From the NCBI GenBank assembly GCA_018815325.1, contig JAHIYE010000016.1, forward strand, positions 111,926 to 175,925: 64,000 nucleotides of DNA, read 5' to 3'. The DNA comes from Gammaproteobacteria bacterium. GTDB lineage: Bacteria; Pseudomonadota; Gammaproteobacteria; Burkholderiales; Burkholderiaceae_C. The position numbers and the translations under genes are program-made. Shown here in pieces: positions 17,752 to 26,750 of the stretch (positions are counted from its first letter, which is position 1; every line of letters begins with the position of its first letter). The notes below the pieces were generated by a model. The model was not told the origin of the DNA and made no database searches. It was given only the letters and a program-made list of their open reading frames with translations.

Positions 17752-18084
17752 ATGAATTCCAGCACCGAGACAAGCACCGATCCCAGGGCATTCACCCGCT
17801 TCGCCGAGTTCTACCCCTTTTACCTGCGTGAGCACAGTAACCGCACCTGTCGCCGTCTGCACTTTCTGGGCAGTTCCCTCTCACTCGTCTGTCTTGCCAT
17901 GCTGCTGGCCACTGGTAAGCCGCAGTATCTGCTGTATGGGCTGCTGTGTGGCTATGGGTTTGCCTGGCTGGGTCACTTTGGCTTCGAGAAGAACAAGCCC
18001 GCGAGTTTCAAGCGCCCGTTGTACAGCTTCATGGGTGACTGGGTCATGTACAAGGACATCTGGACAGGCAAAGTCAAGGTCTGA
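17752..18084 (+). CDS. DUF962 (Mpo1-like) membrane protein
   Basis: 110 residues. The family pattern is clear: FYLREHSNRTCRRLHFLG at the N-terminus, two hydrophobic segments, then GHFGFEKNKPASF. In yeast Mpo1 is a 2-hydroxy fatty acid dioxygenase; the bacterial role is undefined. AGGAGA lies six bases upstream of the ATG. Confidence 0.85.
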   Translation: MNSSTETSTDPRAFTRFAEFYPFYLREHSNRTCRRLHFLGSSLSLVCLAMLLATGKPQYLLYGLLCGYGFAWLGHFGFEKNKPASFKRPLYSFMGDWVMYKDIWTGKVKV

Positions 18085-18139
18085 TGGAGAGATTGTCTTT
18101 GGTATTTACCCCGAGTCTCCAGCCTCGGGAAAATCAGTA

Positions 18140-18168
18140 TTGCACTCATATATCAGGGTGCTCAGAAT
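18140..18168 (+). promoter_or_regulatory. Candidate sigma-70 promoter for the TAXI/TRAP genes
   Basis: TTGCAC and CAGAAT separated by 17 bases, 54 bases before the TAXI start. Each box is about 4-5 of 6 to consensus. A small hairpin (CCCGAG/CTCGGG, 18110-18129) lies just upstream, beyond the end of the DUF962 gene. Confidence 0.35.
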
Positions 18169-18221
18169 GTACGGAGGACCTCAGCTCTGCATGGGGACTT
18201 TGAAACTTTTGAGGAGACCCC

Positions 18222-19181
18222 ATGAAAGCAAGCAAACCTGCGATCGGCCTTTTCCTGGCCGGACTGGCACTGTCATTCAGTGCAGGCGCCCAGACCTTCT
18301 CCGTTGCCACCGGCGGCACCGGCGGGGTGTATTACCCGATGGGTGGCGGCATTGCTGCGGTGCTGTCCAAACATGTGCCGGGCATGCAGGCTACGGCCGA
18401 AGTCACGGGTGGCTCTGTGGACAACCTCAAGTTGGTTGGCAGCGGCAAACCCTATGTGGCGTTCACCATGGCGGATACGAGCCAGGATGCCTACAAAGGC
18501 GAAAACAAATTCAAAGACAACAAGATCCCCGTCAAAACCCTGATGGTGCTCTACCCTAACCGCATGCATGTCGTGAGTGCAGAGGGCCGTGGGATTTCAA
18601 AAATGTCCGAGCTCAAGGGCAAGCATATTTCTACAGGTTCTCCTGGCAGTGGCACTGAAATTCTGGCCTTTCGCATTCTGGAAGCCGCCGGCCTGGACAA
18701 GGACAAAGACGTGAAACGCGAACGCCTGGGCGCTTCCGAATCTGTCAATGCCATGAAAGATGGCAAGATCGATGCGTTCTTCTGGATGGGAGGTTTGCCC
18801 ACCGCTGCGGTAACTGACCTGGCCAATACCCCGGGCACCAAGATCAAACTGATTGACCATGCAGAGACGGTTCCCGTCATGAACAAGAAATATGGCAATC
18901 TGTATGTTGAAGATGTGATCAGCAAGAGTGTCTATCACGGCATGGAGACTGACAACAAACAAGCCACCGTGATGAACCTGCTGGTCGCCAACGCCAGCAT
19001 GGACGACAAGACCGCCTACAACATCGTTAAAACCATTTTCGAAAATAGAGATGACCTGATTGCAGTGCACAAAGAGGCCGCCAACTTCAAGCTCGAGAAC
19101 CAGAAATCCAGCGCCTCTCCGATTCCGTTCCACCCGGGTGCAGCGAAATACTTTGCCGAAAAAGGCATCAAAGTCAACTGA
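18222..19181 (+). CDS. TRAP transporter solute-binding protein, TAXI family
   Basis: 319 residues. Signal peptide at 1-23 (LFLAGLALSFSAGAQ), then the TAXI hallmark FSVATGGTGGVYYPMGGGIA. It is the periplasmic receptor of a sodium-coupled TRAP importer; TAXI substrates are mostly unknown, with glutamate and organic acids among the few reported. GAGGAGA precedes the ATG. A rho-independent terminator separates it from the permease gene, which should give excess binding protein. Confidence 0.92.
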   Translation: MKASKPAIGLFLAGLALSFSAGAQTFSVATGGTGGVYYPMGGGIAAVLSKHVPGMQATAEVTGGSVDNLKLVGSGKPYVAFTMADTSQDAYKGENKFKDNKIPVKTLMVLYPNRMHVVSAEGRGISKMSELKGKHISTGSPGSGTEILAFRILEAAGLDKDKDVKRERLGASESVNAMKDGKIDAFFWMGGLPTAAVTDLANTPGTKIKLIDHAETVPVMNKKYGNLYVEDVISKSVYHGMETDNKQATVMNLLVANASMDDKTAYNIVKTIFENRDDLIAVHKEAANFKLENQKSSASPIPFHPGAAKYFAEKGIKVN

Positions 19182-19196
19182 TTTGCCCGACGACAA

Positions 19197-19227
19197 CCCC
19201 CCCATGTTTTTGGGGGGGCTTTTTTTT
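19197..19227 (+). terminator. Rho-independent terminator inside the TAXI/TRAP operon
   Basis: Seven C residues, an 8-base loop (ATGTTTTT), seven G residues, one C and eight T residues. It starts 16 bases after the binding-protein stop and ends 38 bases before the permease start. It probably acts as a partial terminator, since no separate permease promoter is obvious. Confidence 0.85.
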
Positions 19228-19265
19228 ATCTAGTCGAGAAAAAACGTACCTACAAGGCCAGTCAC

Positions 19266-21302
19266 ATGAGTCAATCCATCCCGCAGGAAACACCCGACGT
19301 CGTTGTCAGCGAAGAAGCCCGCCTCAAGGCTGAAGAGTTCATTGAAGCTGAAGAGGGTGCTGCCAACAAGCTCAAAGGCTGGCTGAACGTCTTTGTGGTC
19401 GCCGTTGCCTTCGTCATGTCGGTGTTTCACCTCTATACCGCCTATGGCATCGTGCCCACGCAGACACTTCGTCCGATCCATGTCGGCTTTGTGCTCTTCC
19501 TCTGCTTCCTCATGTTCCCAGTTGCACCGCGCTTTCGTCACCGCATCATGTGGTGGGACTGGCTCGCTGCAGCACTTGCGATTGGCGTGGTGGTGTACCT
19601 GATCCAGGGAGGTGATGATTTCACCGACCGAAACACCATGCCCAATTCCTGGGACATTGTGTTCGGCATTGCGCTCATTGCCATGGTGCTTGAAGCCATG
19701 CGGCGTACCAACGGCTGGATCATGCCTGCCATCACTTCGTGCTTCATTCTCTATGCCTTGTTTGGCGCCTATCTGCCCGCACCCTGGACTCATAAGGGAT
19801 ATGAAATAGGCCGCTTGGTCGGCGTCATGTACATGACGCTCGAAGGCATCTACGGTGTGGCGGTGGACGTGTCGGCCTCGCTGATCATTCTGTTCACGAT
19901 CTTCGGTGCGTTTCTGCAGTACTCAGGCGCCGGCAAGTTCTACATTGACTTCTCCTTTTCCGCGATGGGGGGCAAACCCACCGGTGCAGGGCGCACCGTG
20001 GTGCTGTCCTCGTTCTTGCTGGGCGGGCCATCAGGCTCTGGCGTGGCAACCACAGTCACCCTGGGTGCAGTGGCCTACCCGATGCTGGCCAAGGTTGGGT
20101 ATGACAAGGACACCGCAGGCGGCTTGCTGGCAGCCGGTGGTCTGGGCGCCATCATTTCGCCGCCCGTGCTGGGTGCTGCTGCTTTCCTGATTGCAGAGTT
20201 CCTCAAGATCTCCTACCTCGACGTGCTGTTGATGGCCGTGATTCCCACGCTGCTGTTCTACCTCGCCCTGTTCCTGATGGTGGAGATAGATGCCAAGAAA
20301 TATGGCATGAAGGACACCAAATTCGAATTGGTTGATACGGTCTGGAACCTGACCAAAAAGTACTGGTTCCATTTCCTCTCGCTGATCTCCATCGTGTTCT
20401 TCATGCTCTGGGGGTTTTCGCCTGTGCTGTCCGTGTTCTGGGCCACGGTCGTCTCGTTTTTCACGAGCTTTCTGCGGCGTGACACGGCGCTGTTCTCCTA
20501 CGACCTGTTTAGCGGCAAGGGCTCCATCGTCAAGAACGTGTTCCAGTCCCCGTTTGTGAAAGCCATGGAGATGGGTTCTGTCGGCGTGCTCAATGTGGCC
20601 GCCACCTGCGCAGGTGCCGGCATCATCGTGGGCGTGGTCACCCTGACCGGCCTGGGCCTGAAGTTCAGCACCATCGTGATCGACTACGCAGGCGGCAGCC
20701 TGCTGCTCACTGCCATCTACACCTCACTGGTAGTATGGATTGTGGGCCTGGCTGTGCCGGTCACGGCCTCCTACATCATCTGTGCAGTCATTGCTGCACC
20801 TGCACTGATCAAGCTGGGTGTGCCGGATTTCGCGGCCCACATGTTCATCTTCTATTACGCTGTGCTGTCAGAAGTGTCTCCGCCGACTGCGCTGTCGCCG
20901 TTCGCTGCCGCGGCCATCACCGGCGGCGACCCCTACAAGACCACGCTGCAGTGCTGGAAGTACACCGTGCCGGCCTTCCTGGTGCCCTTCATGTTTGTGC
21001 TCGACCCCAGTGGCCAGGGCTTGCTGCTGATGGGTTCGACCAAGGCACTGGCGTCGGCGAACTGGTGGTCGATTGCGCAGGTGGCGGGAACAGCGGCCAT
21101 TGGCGTGGCAGCGCTTGCAGGAGGGTTCCAGGGCTGGGCATTGAAAAAAACCACGCTGCTTGAGCGCTGGATGCTGATTGTGGCGGGCTTTGCTCTGGTC
21201 TACCCGAGCCTGATCAGCAGCCTGATCGGCTTCGGACTGGTGGTTGCAGCACTGACCAAGCAATACCTCCGAACCGACATCAGCCAGCCCCAGCAAGCCT
21301 GA
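19266..21302 (+). CDS. TRAP transporter fused permease (DctQM-type, TAXI-associated)
   Basis: 678 residues. N-terminal cytosolic stretch of about 40 residues rich in Glu, then four helices equivalent to the small subunit, then the large-subunit helices with LLGGPSGSGVATTVTLGAVAYP and AAGGLGAIISPPVLGAAAF, typical of fused TAXI permeases. Inner membrane, cation-coupled uptake with the protein encoded upstream. Confidence 0.92.
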   Translation: MSQSIPQETPDVVVSEEARLKAEEFIEAEEGAANKLKGWLNVFVVAVAFVMSVFHLYTAYGIVPTQTLRPIHVGFVLFLCFLMFPVAPRFRHRIMWWDWLAAALAIGVVVYLIQGGDDFTDRNTMPNSWDIVFGIALIAMVLEAMRRTNGWIMPAITSCFILYALFGAYLPAPWTHKGYEIGRLVGVMYMTLEGIYGVAVDVSASLIILFTIFGAFLQYSGAGKFYIDFSFSAMGGKPTGAGRTVVLSSFLLGGPSGSGVATTVTLGAVAYPMLAKVGYDKDTAGGLLAAGGLGAIISPPVLGAAAFLIAEFLKISYLDVLLMAVIPTLLFYLALFLMVEIDAKKYGMKDTKFELVDTVWNLTKKYWFHFLSLISIVFFMLWGFSPVLSVFWATVVSFFTSFLRRDTALFSYDLFSGKGSIVKNVFQSPFVKAMEMGSVGVLNVAATCAGAGIIVGVVTLTGLGLKFSTIVIDYAGGSLLLTAIYTSLVVWIVGLAVPVTASYIICAVIAAPALIKLGVPDFAAHMFIFYYAVLSEVSPPTALSPFAAAAITGGDPYKTTLQCWKYTVPAFLVPFMFVLDPSGQGLLLMGSTKALASANWWSIAQVAGTAAIGVAALAGGFQGWALKKTTLLERWMLIVAGFALVYPSLISSLIGFGLVVAALTKQYLRTDISQPQQA

Positions 21303-21334
21303 GCCAGCCGAAACCGAACTAGCACTGGATCATC

Positions 21335-21366
21335 ATCGGGCAAGGCCAAGATTGGCTTTGCCCGAT
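21335..21366. terminator. Strong stem-loop between convergent genes
   Basis: ATCGGGCAAGGCCAA pairs with TTGGCTTTGCCCGAT (14 Watson-Crick pairs and one G-U), with only GA between the arms, so the top pairs probably open to form a loop. It lies in the 72 bp between the TRAP permease stop and the YihY stop. It lacks a T-run on either side, so termination is a guess; it may block read-through or stabilise 3' ends. Confidence 0.5.
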
Positions 21367-21374
21367 GCGGCGTG

Positions 21375-22595
21375 TCACATCACATCAGAGATATAAACCG
21401 GGCGGTTAAGGCTTTTCCGGTAGAACGCCTCCACCCCGGGTGAGTCGCCAATGAGCAGTTTCTTCACCAGCGGATCCATCGCGGTGGATGCAGTGTGGGC
21501 CAGCAGCACATAGCGGGCATCTTCAACACCATCGTTGGGTTCGATTCTGCCAATCCAGTCCAGTTCGGTCAGCGCCTGCAAAACCGGTTCGAGCTGCAGG
21601 GAGTCGGTTCTCAGCAAGCGGGCCAGATGCTCGATACTCAAGCCCCTGTCCTCGGTTCTGCGTGCCTGATCCAGATGCTGGAGAACGTCCAGCGCCAACT
21701 CAAAATACCAGCCGTGTGAACCGCTTCGACGCTGCACCCCCAGCAGCAAACTGGGCAGGTAGGCAGCGATCACCGCGCCCAGCAGCACAATGACCCAGGC
21801 GGTGTACACCCAGATCAGCAAAATGGGCACGGTGGCAAACGCGCCATACACCGCGGAATAGGTTCCCACCGAACCCAGGTAAATCGCGAGAAGCTTCTTG
21901 GCCACCTCGATCCCGGCAGACACGAAGATGCCCCCCGCCCAGGCATGACTCCATTTCACATGGGTATTGGGCACATAGCGATAGGTCAGGGTCAACCCGC
22001 CTGCGACCAGCAGAAATTCAATGGCATCCAGCAGAAAGCGGACTCCGCCCGGCATGCCGCCCACCAGTCCCTTGGAGGCAGACAGCACATAGGAGGTCAT
22101 TGTCAGACTCGCCCCGAGCATCAAGGGCCCCAGGGTGATGGCCGCCCAGTAGATCAGTACGCGCTGGGCCAGTGGCCGGGCGCGTCGAACCCGCCAGATG
22201 TTGTTCAGTGTGCGGTCAATGGTCAGGATCGAGGCCAGCGCCGTGGTCAGCAGCACCAGCACACCGGCTACTCCCAGCTTGCTGGCCTTGCCCGCGAACT
22301 GGGTTAGGTAGCCCAGCATCTGGCGAGCGATATTGTCCGGAATCAGACTGGCGATCAGCCATTTCTGCAGTACATCCTGTAATTTGGCGAACATCGGAAA
22401 GGCAGTGAAAACCGCCAGCGCTACCGTGATGAATGGCACCAGCGCGATCAGCGTCGTGAAGGTCAGACTGCCGGCCGTCAGGCCCAGCCGGTCTTCCCGG
22501 AAGCGCTCATAGAGCGTCAGCGTGGTATTTTTCCATGGGAATTGCGACGCATCCTTGTAGAAGTCTTCGAATCGCTGGGAAATGGATAGGCTCAT
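21375..22595 (-). CDS. YihY family inner-membrane protein
   Basis: 406 residues from ATG 22595 (MSLSISQRFEDF). About six hydrophobic helices in the first 290 residues with the family motif LTAGSLTFTTLIALVPF, then a C-terminal winged-helix-like soluble region of about 120 residues. Once annotated ribonuclease BN, a role now doubted; function unknown. An open extension upstream of the ATG overlaps the DUF2069 gene and is not used. Its start is only 21 bases from that of the divergent DUF2069 gene. Confidence 0.88.
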   Translation of the reverse strand: MSLSISQRFEDFYKDASQFPWKNTTLTLYERFREDRLGLTAGSLTFTTLIALVPFITVALAVFTAFPMFAKLQDVLQKWLIASLIPDNIARQMLGYLTQFAGKASKLGVAGVLVLLTTALASILTIDRTLNNIWRVRRARPLAQRVLIYWAAITLGPLMLGASLTMTSYVLSASKGLVGGMPGGVRFLLDAIEFLLVAGGLTLTYRYVPNTHVKWSHAWAGGIFVSAGIEVAKKLLAIYLGSVGTYSAVYGAFATVPILLIWVYTAWVIVLLGAVIAAYLPSLLLGVQRRSGSHGWYFELALDVLQHLDQARRTEDRGLSIEHLARLLRTDSLQLEPVLQALTELDWIGRIEPNDGVEDARYVLLAHTASTAMDPLVKKLLIGDSPGVEAFYRKSLNRPVYISDVM

Positions 22596-22616
22596 GGCCG
22601 CTATGATGCCACTCTC

Positions 22617-23006
22617 ATGACAACATTTGACAAATCGGTGCGCTGGACGCGCAGCCTCGCAGTCGGCAGCCTGTTGGGTCTCATTGTGCTCGGCCTGGCC
22701 TGGGAATTGTGGCTGGCGCCCTTGCGGCCTGGCGGCTCCTGGCTGGTGCTCAAGGTGCTGCCCCTGTGCATCCCGCTGGCCGGCCTGCTGAAGAACCGCA
22801 TGTACACCTACCGCTGGGTCAGCCTGATGGTCTGGCTGTATTTCACCGAAGGCGTGGTCCGCGCCAGTGGTGACCGGCCACCCAGTTCCTGGCTGGCGAT
22901 GATCGAAGTGCTGCTGTGCCTCTCGCTGTTTGCCGCCTGTGCCCTGCATGTGCGCCTGCGCCTGCGCCATGCCAAAGACAAGCTGATGACCGAAACTGAG
23001 CCCTGA
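22617..23006 (+). CDS. DUF2069 membrane protein
   Basis: 129 residues with about four hydrophobic helices and the family pattern RMYTYRWVSLMVWLYFTEG. Function unknown. It ends five bases before the FAD oxidase gene and may share its transcript. In related genomes it lies next to yihY, as here. Confidence 0.85.
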   Translation: MTTFDKSVRWTRSLAVGSLLGLIVLGLAWELWLAPLRPGGSWLVLKVLPLCIPLAGLLKNRMYTYRWVSLMVWLYFTEGVVRASGDRPPSSWLAMIEVLLCLSLFAACALHVRLRLRHAKDKLMTETEP

Positions 23007-23011
23007 ACCCC

Positions 23012-24436
23012 ATGATGACCCACCTTGAACTGCTTGAGCAACTGCGCCAGATCACAGGCGCGCCCAACGTATTGACCGAAGGCGACCTGACCGCCTGGGA
23101 GCTTGACTGGCGCAAACGCGAGCGCGGTCGCGCGCTGGCTGTGGTACGCCCTGCTTCTACCGAGGAGCTTGCCGCCGTGGTCAAGGCCTGCGCTGCCGCA
23201 CGCGTCAGCATGGTGCCGCAAGGCGGCAACACGGGCATGGTGGTCGGCTCCACGCCGGACGCCAGTGGCACGCAGGTCGTGCTGAGCCTCACGCGCATGA
23301 ACAAGGTGCGCGCGCTGGACGCCGGCAACCTGACCATCACGGTAGATGCCGGCTGCGTGCTGCAAAACCTGCAGGAAGCCTGCGAAGAAGCCGGTTTTCT
23401 GTTCCCCCTCAGTCTGGCCTCGGAAGGCAGTTGCACCATTGGAGGCAACCTCGGCACCAATGCCGGTGGTACCCAGGTGGTGCGCTATGGCAACACGCGT
23501 GAACTGTGCCTGGGACTGGAGGTGGTTACCTCCCGGGGCGAGATATGGAACGGTCTGACCGGTCTGCGCAAGGACAACACGGGCTATGACCTGCGCCACC
23601 TCTTCATCGGCTCGGAAGGTACGCTTGGCGTGATCACCGCGGCCACCATGAAGCTCTACCCCATGCCGGTGTCCCAACTCACCGCGTTTGCCGCTGTGCC
23701 CTCTCTGGACGCCGCGGTACAACTGCTGAGCTTGGCACACCGTTACCTGAGTTCCGGCTTGACCGGCTTTGAAGTCATGGGCCAGTTTGCGCTGAGCCTG
23801 GTCGCCAAGCACTACCCGCAGCAGCGCGTGCCCTTCTGGCAGGAATCTCCCTGGTGCGTGGTGCTGGAGAATTCGGACAACGAATCAGAAGCCCATGCAC
23901 GCGAGTGCTTCGAGCGCCTGCTCGAAGCCGCTATGGAAGAGGGTTGTGTGACCGATGCCGTGGTGGCCGAAAGCATGGCGCAGGCCAAGGCACTCTGGCA
24001 CATTCGCGAAAGCATCCCGCTGGCACAGGCCGAGGAAGGCCTGAACATCAAGCACGACATCTCGATCTCGGTGTCGCGCATTCCCGAGTTCGTGCAGGAA
24101 ACCAATGCGCTGCTGCTCCAGCACTTCCCTGGCGCACGCCTGGTGATCTACGGCCATCTGGGCGATGGCAACCTGCATTACAACGTGCAGGCGCCAGTCG
24201 ATGACGATCAGGCTCGCTTCCTGCTCGATGAAGAGGCCCCCATGAACTCGCTGGTGTACGAGGTCGTGGACCGCTACAACGGCTCGATCTCGGCCGAGCA
24301 CGGCATCGGCAGCCTCAAGGCGGAGAAGCTGGAACACCACAAGTCACCTGTGGCGCTGGGCCTGATGCGGTCTATCAAGCAGGCTCTGGACCCTCTGAAC
24401 CTGATGAATCCAGGCCGGGTGATCCGGGATAATTGA
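23012..24436 (+). CDS. FAD-binding oxidoreductase (GlcD/D-2-hydroxyacid dehydrogenase family)
   Basis: 474 residues. PCMH-type FAD domain with VPQGGNTGMVVGSTPD and EGSCTIGGNLGTNAGGTQVVRYGNTRE (about 70-170), then the FAD-oxidase C-terminal domain with YGHLGDGNLHYN and SAEHGIGSLKAEKL, containing the metal-binding His residues. Family members oxidise D-lactate, glycolate or D-2-hydroxyglutarate and pass electrons to a quinone or ETF. Substrate not set by sequence; the two adjacent ATGs at 23012 and 23015 are equivalent choices. Confidence 0.88.
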   Translation: MMTHLELLEQLRQITGAPNVLTEGDLTAWELDWRKRERGRALAVVRPASTEELAAVVKACAAARVSMVPQGGNTGMVVGSTPDASGTQVVLSLTRMNKVRALDAGNLTITVDAGCVLQNLQEACEEAGFLFPLSLASEGSCTIGGNLGTNAGGTQVVRYGNTRELCLGLEVVTSRGEIWNGLTGLRKDNTGYDLRHLFIGSEGTLGVITAATMKLYPMPVSQLTAFAAVPSLDAAVQLLSLAHRYLSSGLTGFEVMGQFALSLVAKHYPQQRVPFWQESPWCVVLENSDNESEAHARECFERLLEAAMEEGCVTDAVVAESMAQAKALWHIRESIPLAQAEEGLNIKHDISISVSRIPEFVQETNALLLQHFPGARLVIYGHLGDGNLHYNVQAPVDDDQARFLLDEEAPMNSLVYEVVDRYNGSISAEHGIGSLKAEKLEHHKSPVALGLMRSIKQALDPLNLMNPGRVIRDN

Positions 24437-24439
24437 CGC

Positions 24440-25264
24440 ATGAACGCCTCCACCTCTCCGCGCCCCGTGCGCAGTCAATACGAAGACTTCATGCGCCACG
24501 TGCACAGAACGGGTGCCGCCAAGACCGACCGTACCGGTACCGGCACAAAAAGCGTGTTCGGCTACCAGATGCGGTTTGACCTCAATGAGGGCTTTCCGCT
24601 GGTGACCACCAAGAAGGTGCACCTGAAGTCCATCATCAACGAACTGCTGTGGTTCCTCACGGGGTCAAGCGACAACAACTGGCTGAAGGAGCGTGGTGTC
24701 TCGATCTGGGACGAATGGGCCAAGCCCGACGGCGACCTCGGGCCGGTCTATGGTGTGCAGTGGCGCAGCTGGCCGACACCGGACGGCGGCCATATCGACC
24801 AGATTGCCGAAGTCATCAAGACGCTCAGGAGCAACCCCGATTCGCGCCGCATCATCGTGAGCGCCTGGAACGTGGCAGATCTCAGCAAGATGGCGCTGAT
24901 GCCCTGCCATGCCTTCTTCCAGTTCTATGTGGCCGACGGTAAATTAAGCTGCCAGCTCTACCAGCGCAGCGCCGACATTTTCCTCGGCGTACCCTTCAAC
25001 ATCGCCAGCTACGCGCTGCTCACCCACATGGTGGCGCAGCAGTGCGATCTCGCCGTGGGTGACTTTATCTGGACCGGCGGCGACTGCCACATCTACAGCA
25101 ACCACCAGGAGCAGGTGGAGCTGCAGCTCAGCCGTGCACCGTTTGCCTATCCCACGCTGAATATCAAACGTCGACCAGCTTCGATCTTCGACTACCAATA
25201 TGAGGACTTCGAGGTGCTGGACTACCAGTGCCATCCGGCCATCAAGGCGCCGGTGGCGGTGTGA
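24440..25264 (+). CDS. thyA: Thymidylate synthase
   Basis: 274 residues. Catalytic Cys in [12 protein letters not shown], with [18 protein letters not shown] and [19 protein letters not shown]. It methylates dUMP with methylene-tetrahydrofolate, yielding dihydrofolate, which FolA (encoded 1 kb downstream) recycles. Three bases after the FAD oxidase stop. Confidence 0.97.
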   Translation: MNASTSPRPVRSQYEDFMRHVHRTGAAKTDRTGTGTKSVFGYQMRFDLNEGFPLVTTKKVHLKSIINELLWFLTGSSDNNWLKERGVSIWDEWAKPDGDLGPVYGVQWRSWPTPDGGHIDQIAEVIKTLRSNPDSRRIIVSAWNVADLSKMALMPCHAFFQFYVADGKLSCQLYQRSADIFLGVPFNIASYALLTHMVAQQCDLAVGDFIWTGGDCHIYSNHQEQVELQLSRAPFAYPTLNIKRRPASIFDYQYEDFEVLDYQCHPAIKAPVAV

Positions 25265-25370
25265 GCGCACTGGGCGACGGGACCCACCTTGTGGGGATCG
25301 ACATTTCGCGAACTGCGCCAGCTTCGGCCCCACAGGCATTGGCCTGTTACAGGCCTGCTGAGGAGATGGG

Positions 25371-26258
25371 GTGATCAGCCGCCGCCAGTTGTTGGCCCTG
25401 GTTGCCCTCACGCTGATGTGGGGTATCAACTGGCCCATGATGAAGCTCTCGCTGCGCGAGCTCTCGCCGCTCTACTTCCGCGCGCTCACCATGACGGGCG
25501 GCGCGCTGTGGCTTTACGGTTTCTACCGTGTGCGAGGACTGCGCATGCTGCCGCAAGGCCCTGAATGGCGCTCCGTCATTCAGCTGGGAGCGCCCAATAT
25601 GCTGGGCTGGCACGCCATCTCGATTCTGGGGGTGAAGGAGCTGGCCTCCGGGCGAGCCGCGATTCTGGGCTTCACCATGCCGATCTGGACCGTGCTCATC
25701 AGTGTCCTGTTTTTAGGCGAGAAGCTGACGCGCCGCGTCGCTTTTGCCGCGGCAGCGGTGGCGGTGGCCATCGCCCTGCTGATTTCGCATGAATTCACGG
25801 CACTGGCCGGGCGCCCACTGGGCATCGTGTGGATGGAGCTCGGAGCGGTGCTCTGGGCGGTCGGCACCTTGATGATGCGGCGTGCCCGGCTCATGATGCC
25901 GGTAGAGACGCTGACCGTCTGGATGATGATCCTGTCCAGCATCTGCCTGTGGGCCATTGCGCTGGTGAGCGAGCCCTGGCCTGTGTGGCAATTCTCTGCT
26001 GTGATGTGGGCCAGTCTGGCCTATGGCGCCTTGATCAACTACGGCTTTGCCCAGATCATCTGGGCCTCGCTGGCCCGCAACCTGCCTCCCAGCACGAGTG
26101 CGATGAGCATCATGGCCATTCCGCTGGTGGGCACCCTGTCGGCCACCTTCATCGTCGGCGAGTGGCCGAACTGGCAGGATTTTGTGGCGATCGTGTTTGT
26201 GCTGGCTGCGATTGCCGCTGTGCTGCTCCCTGCCCGCTCCTTGAGGAAACCATCATGA
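25371..26258 (+). CDS. DMT-superfamily transporter (EamA domains)
   Basis: 295 residues, ten hydrophobic helices in two EamA repeats; LMWGINWPMMKLSLRELSPL is typical of the first. The start is GTG at 25371, fixed by a perfect GAGGAG six bases upstream. Its stop overlaps the folA start (ATGA), so its translation is coupled to folA. Substrate unknown; family members export amino acids or metabolites. In the 106 bp after thyA there is a small hairpin (GGCCTG TTA CAGGCC, 25341-25355). Confidence 0.85.
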   Translation: MISRRQLLALVALTLMWGINWPMMKLSLRELSPLYFRALTMTGGALWLYGFYRVRGLRMLPQGPEWRSVIQLGAPNMLGWHAISILGVKELASGRAAILGFTMPIWTVLISVLFLGEKLTRRVAFAAAAVAVAIALLISHEFTALAGRPLGIVWMELGAVLWAVGTLMMRRARLMMPVETLTVWMMILSSICLWAIALVSEPWPVWQFSAVMWASLAYGALINYGFAQIIWASLARNLPPSTSAMSIMAIPLVGTLSATFIVGEWPNWQDFVAIVFVLAAIAAVLLPARSLRKPS

Positions 26259-26749
26259 AACTACACCTGATATTTGCCCGCGCTGCCAACGGCACGATCG
26301 GCAAGGGCGGCACCATGCCCTGGCACCTGCCGGAAGACCTGGCCCATTTCAAGCGCACTACGCTGGGCAGCCCCGTGATCATGGGGCGCAAGACCTGGGA
26401 GTCGTTGCCGCCGAAGTTCCGCCCGCTGCCGGGGCGGCTCAACGTGGTGGTGACTCGTCAATCCGACTGGCAGTCTGCCGGTGCGAACGTGGCGCACTCC
26501 CTGCCCGAGGCCATCACGCTCTGTGAGGCCGCGGATGATGCCTGGATCATTGGTGGCGCCGAAATCTACGCGCAGGCCATGCCACTGGCGAACACGGCCG
26601 TGGTCACGGAAATCGAGGCGAGCTATGAGGGGGACGCTTTTGCGCCACAATTCGGGCCTGAGTGGGTGGAGATGCGGCGTGAACGCCATCTATCCGCCAC
26701 CGGCTTGAACTTCAGTTTTGTCACTTACACACGTACACAGGGAGCCTGA
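26255..26749 (+). CDS. folA: Dihydrofolate reductase
   Basis: 164 residues. Family motifs: IFARAANGTIGKGG, MPWHLPEDLAHFK (Trp and acidic active-site residue), VIMGRKTWESLP, and WIIGGAEIYAQAMP. Start at 26255, overlapping the EamA stop; GAGGAA is upstream. It reduces the dihydrofolate made by ThyA. The usual thyA-folA pair is interrupted here by the transporter gene. Confidence 0.96.
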   Translation: MKLHLIFARAANGTIGKGGTMPWHLPEDLAHFKRTTLGSPVIMGRKTWESLPPKFRPLPGRLNVVVTRQSDWQSAGANVAHSLPEAITLCEAADDAWIIGGAEIYAQAMPLANTAVVTEIEASYEGDAFAPQFGPEWVEMRRERHLSATGLNFSFVTYTRTQGA

Positions 26750-26750
26750 T

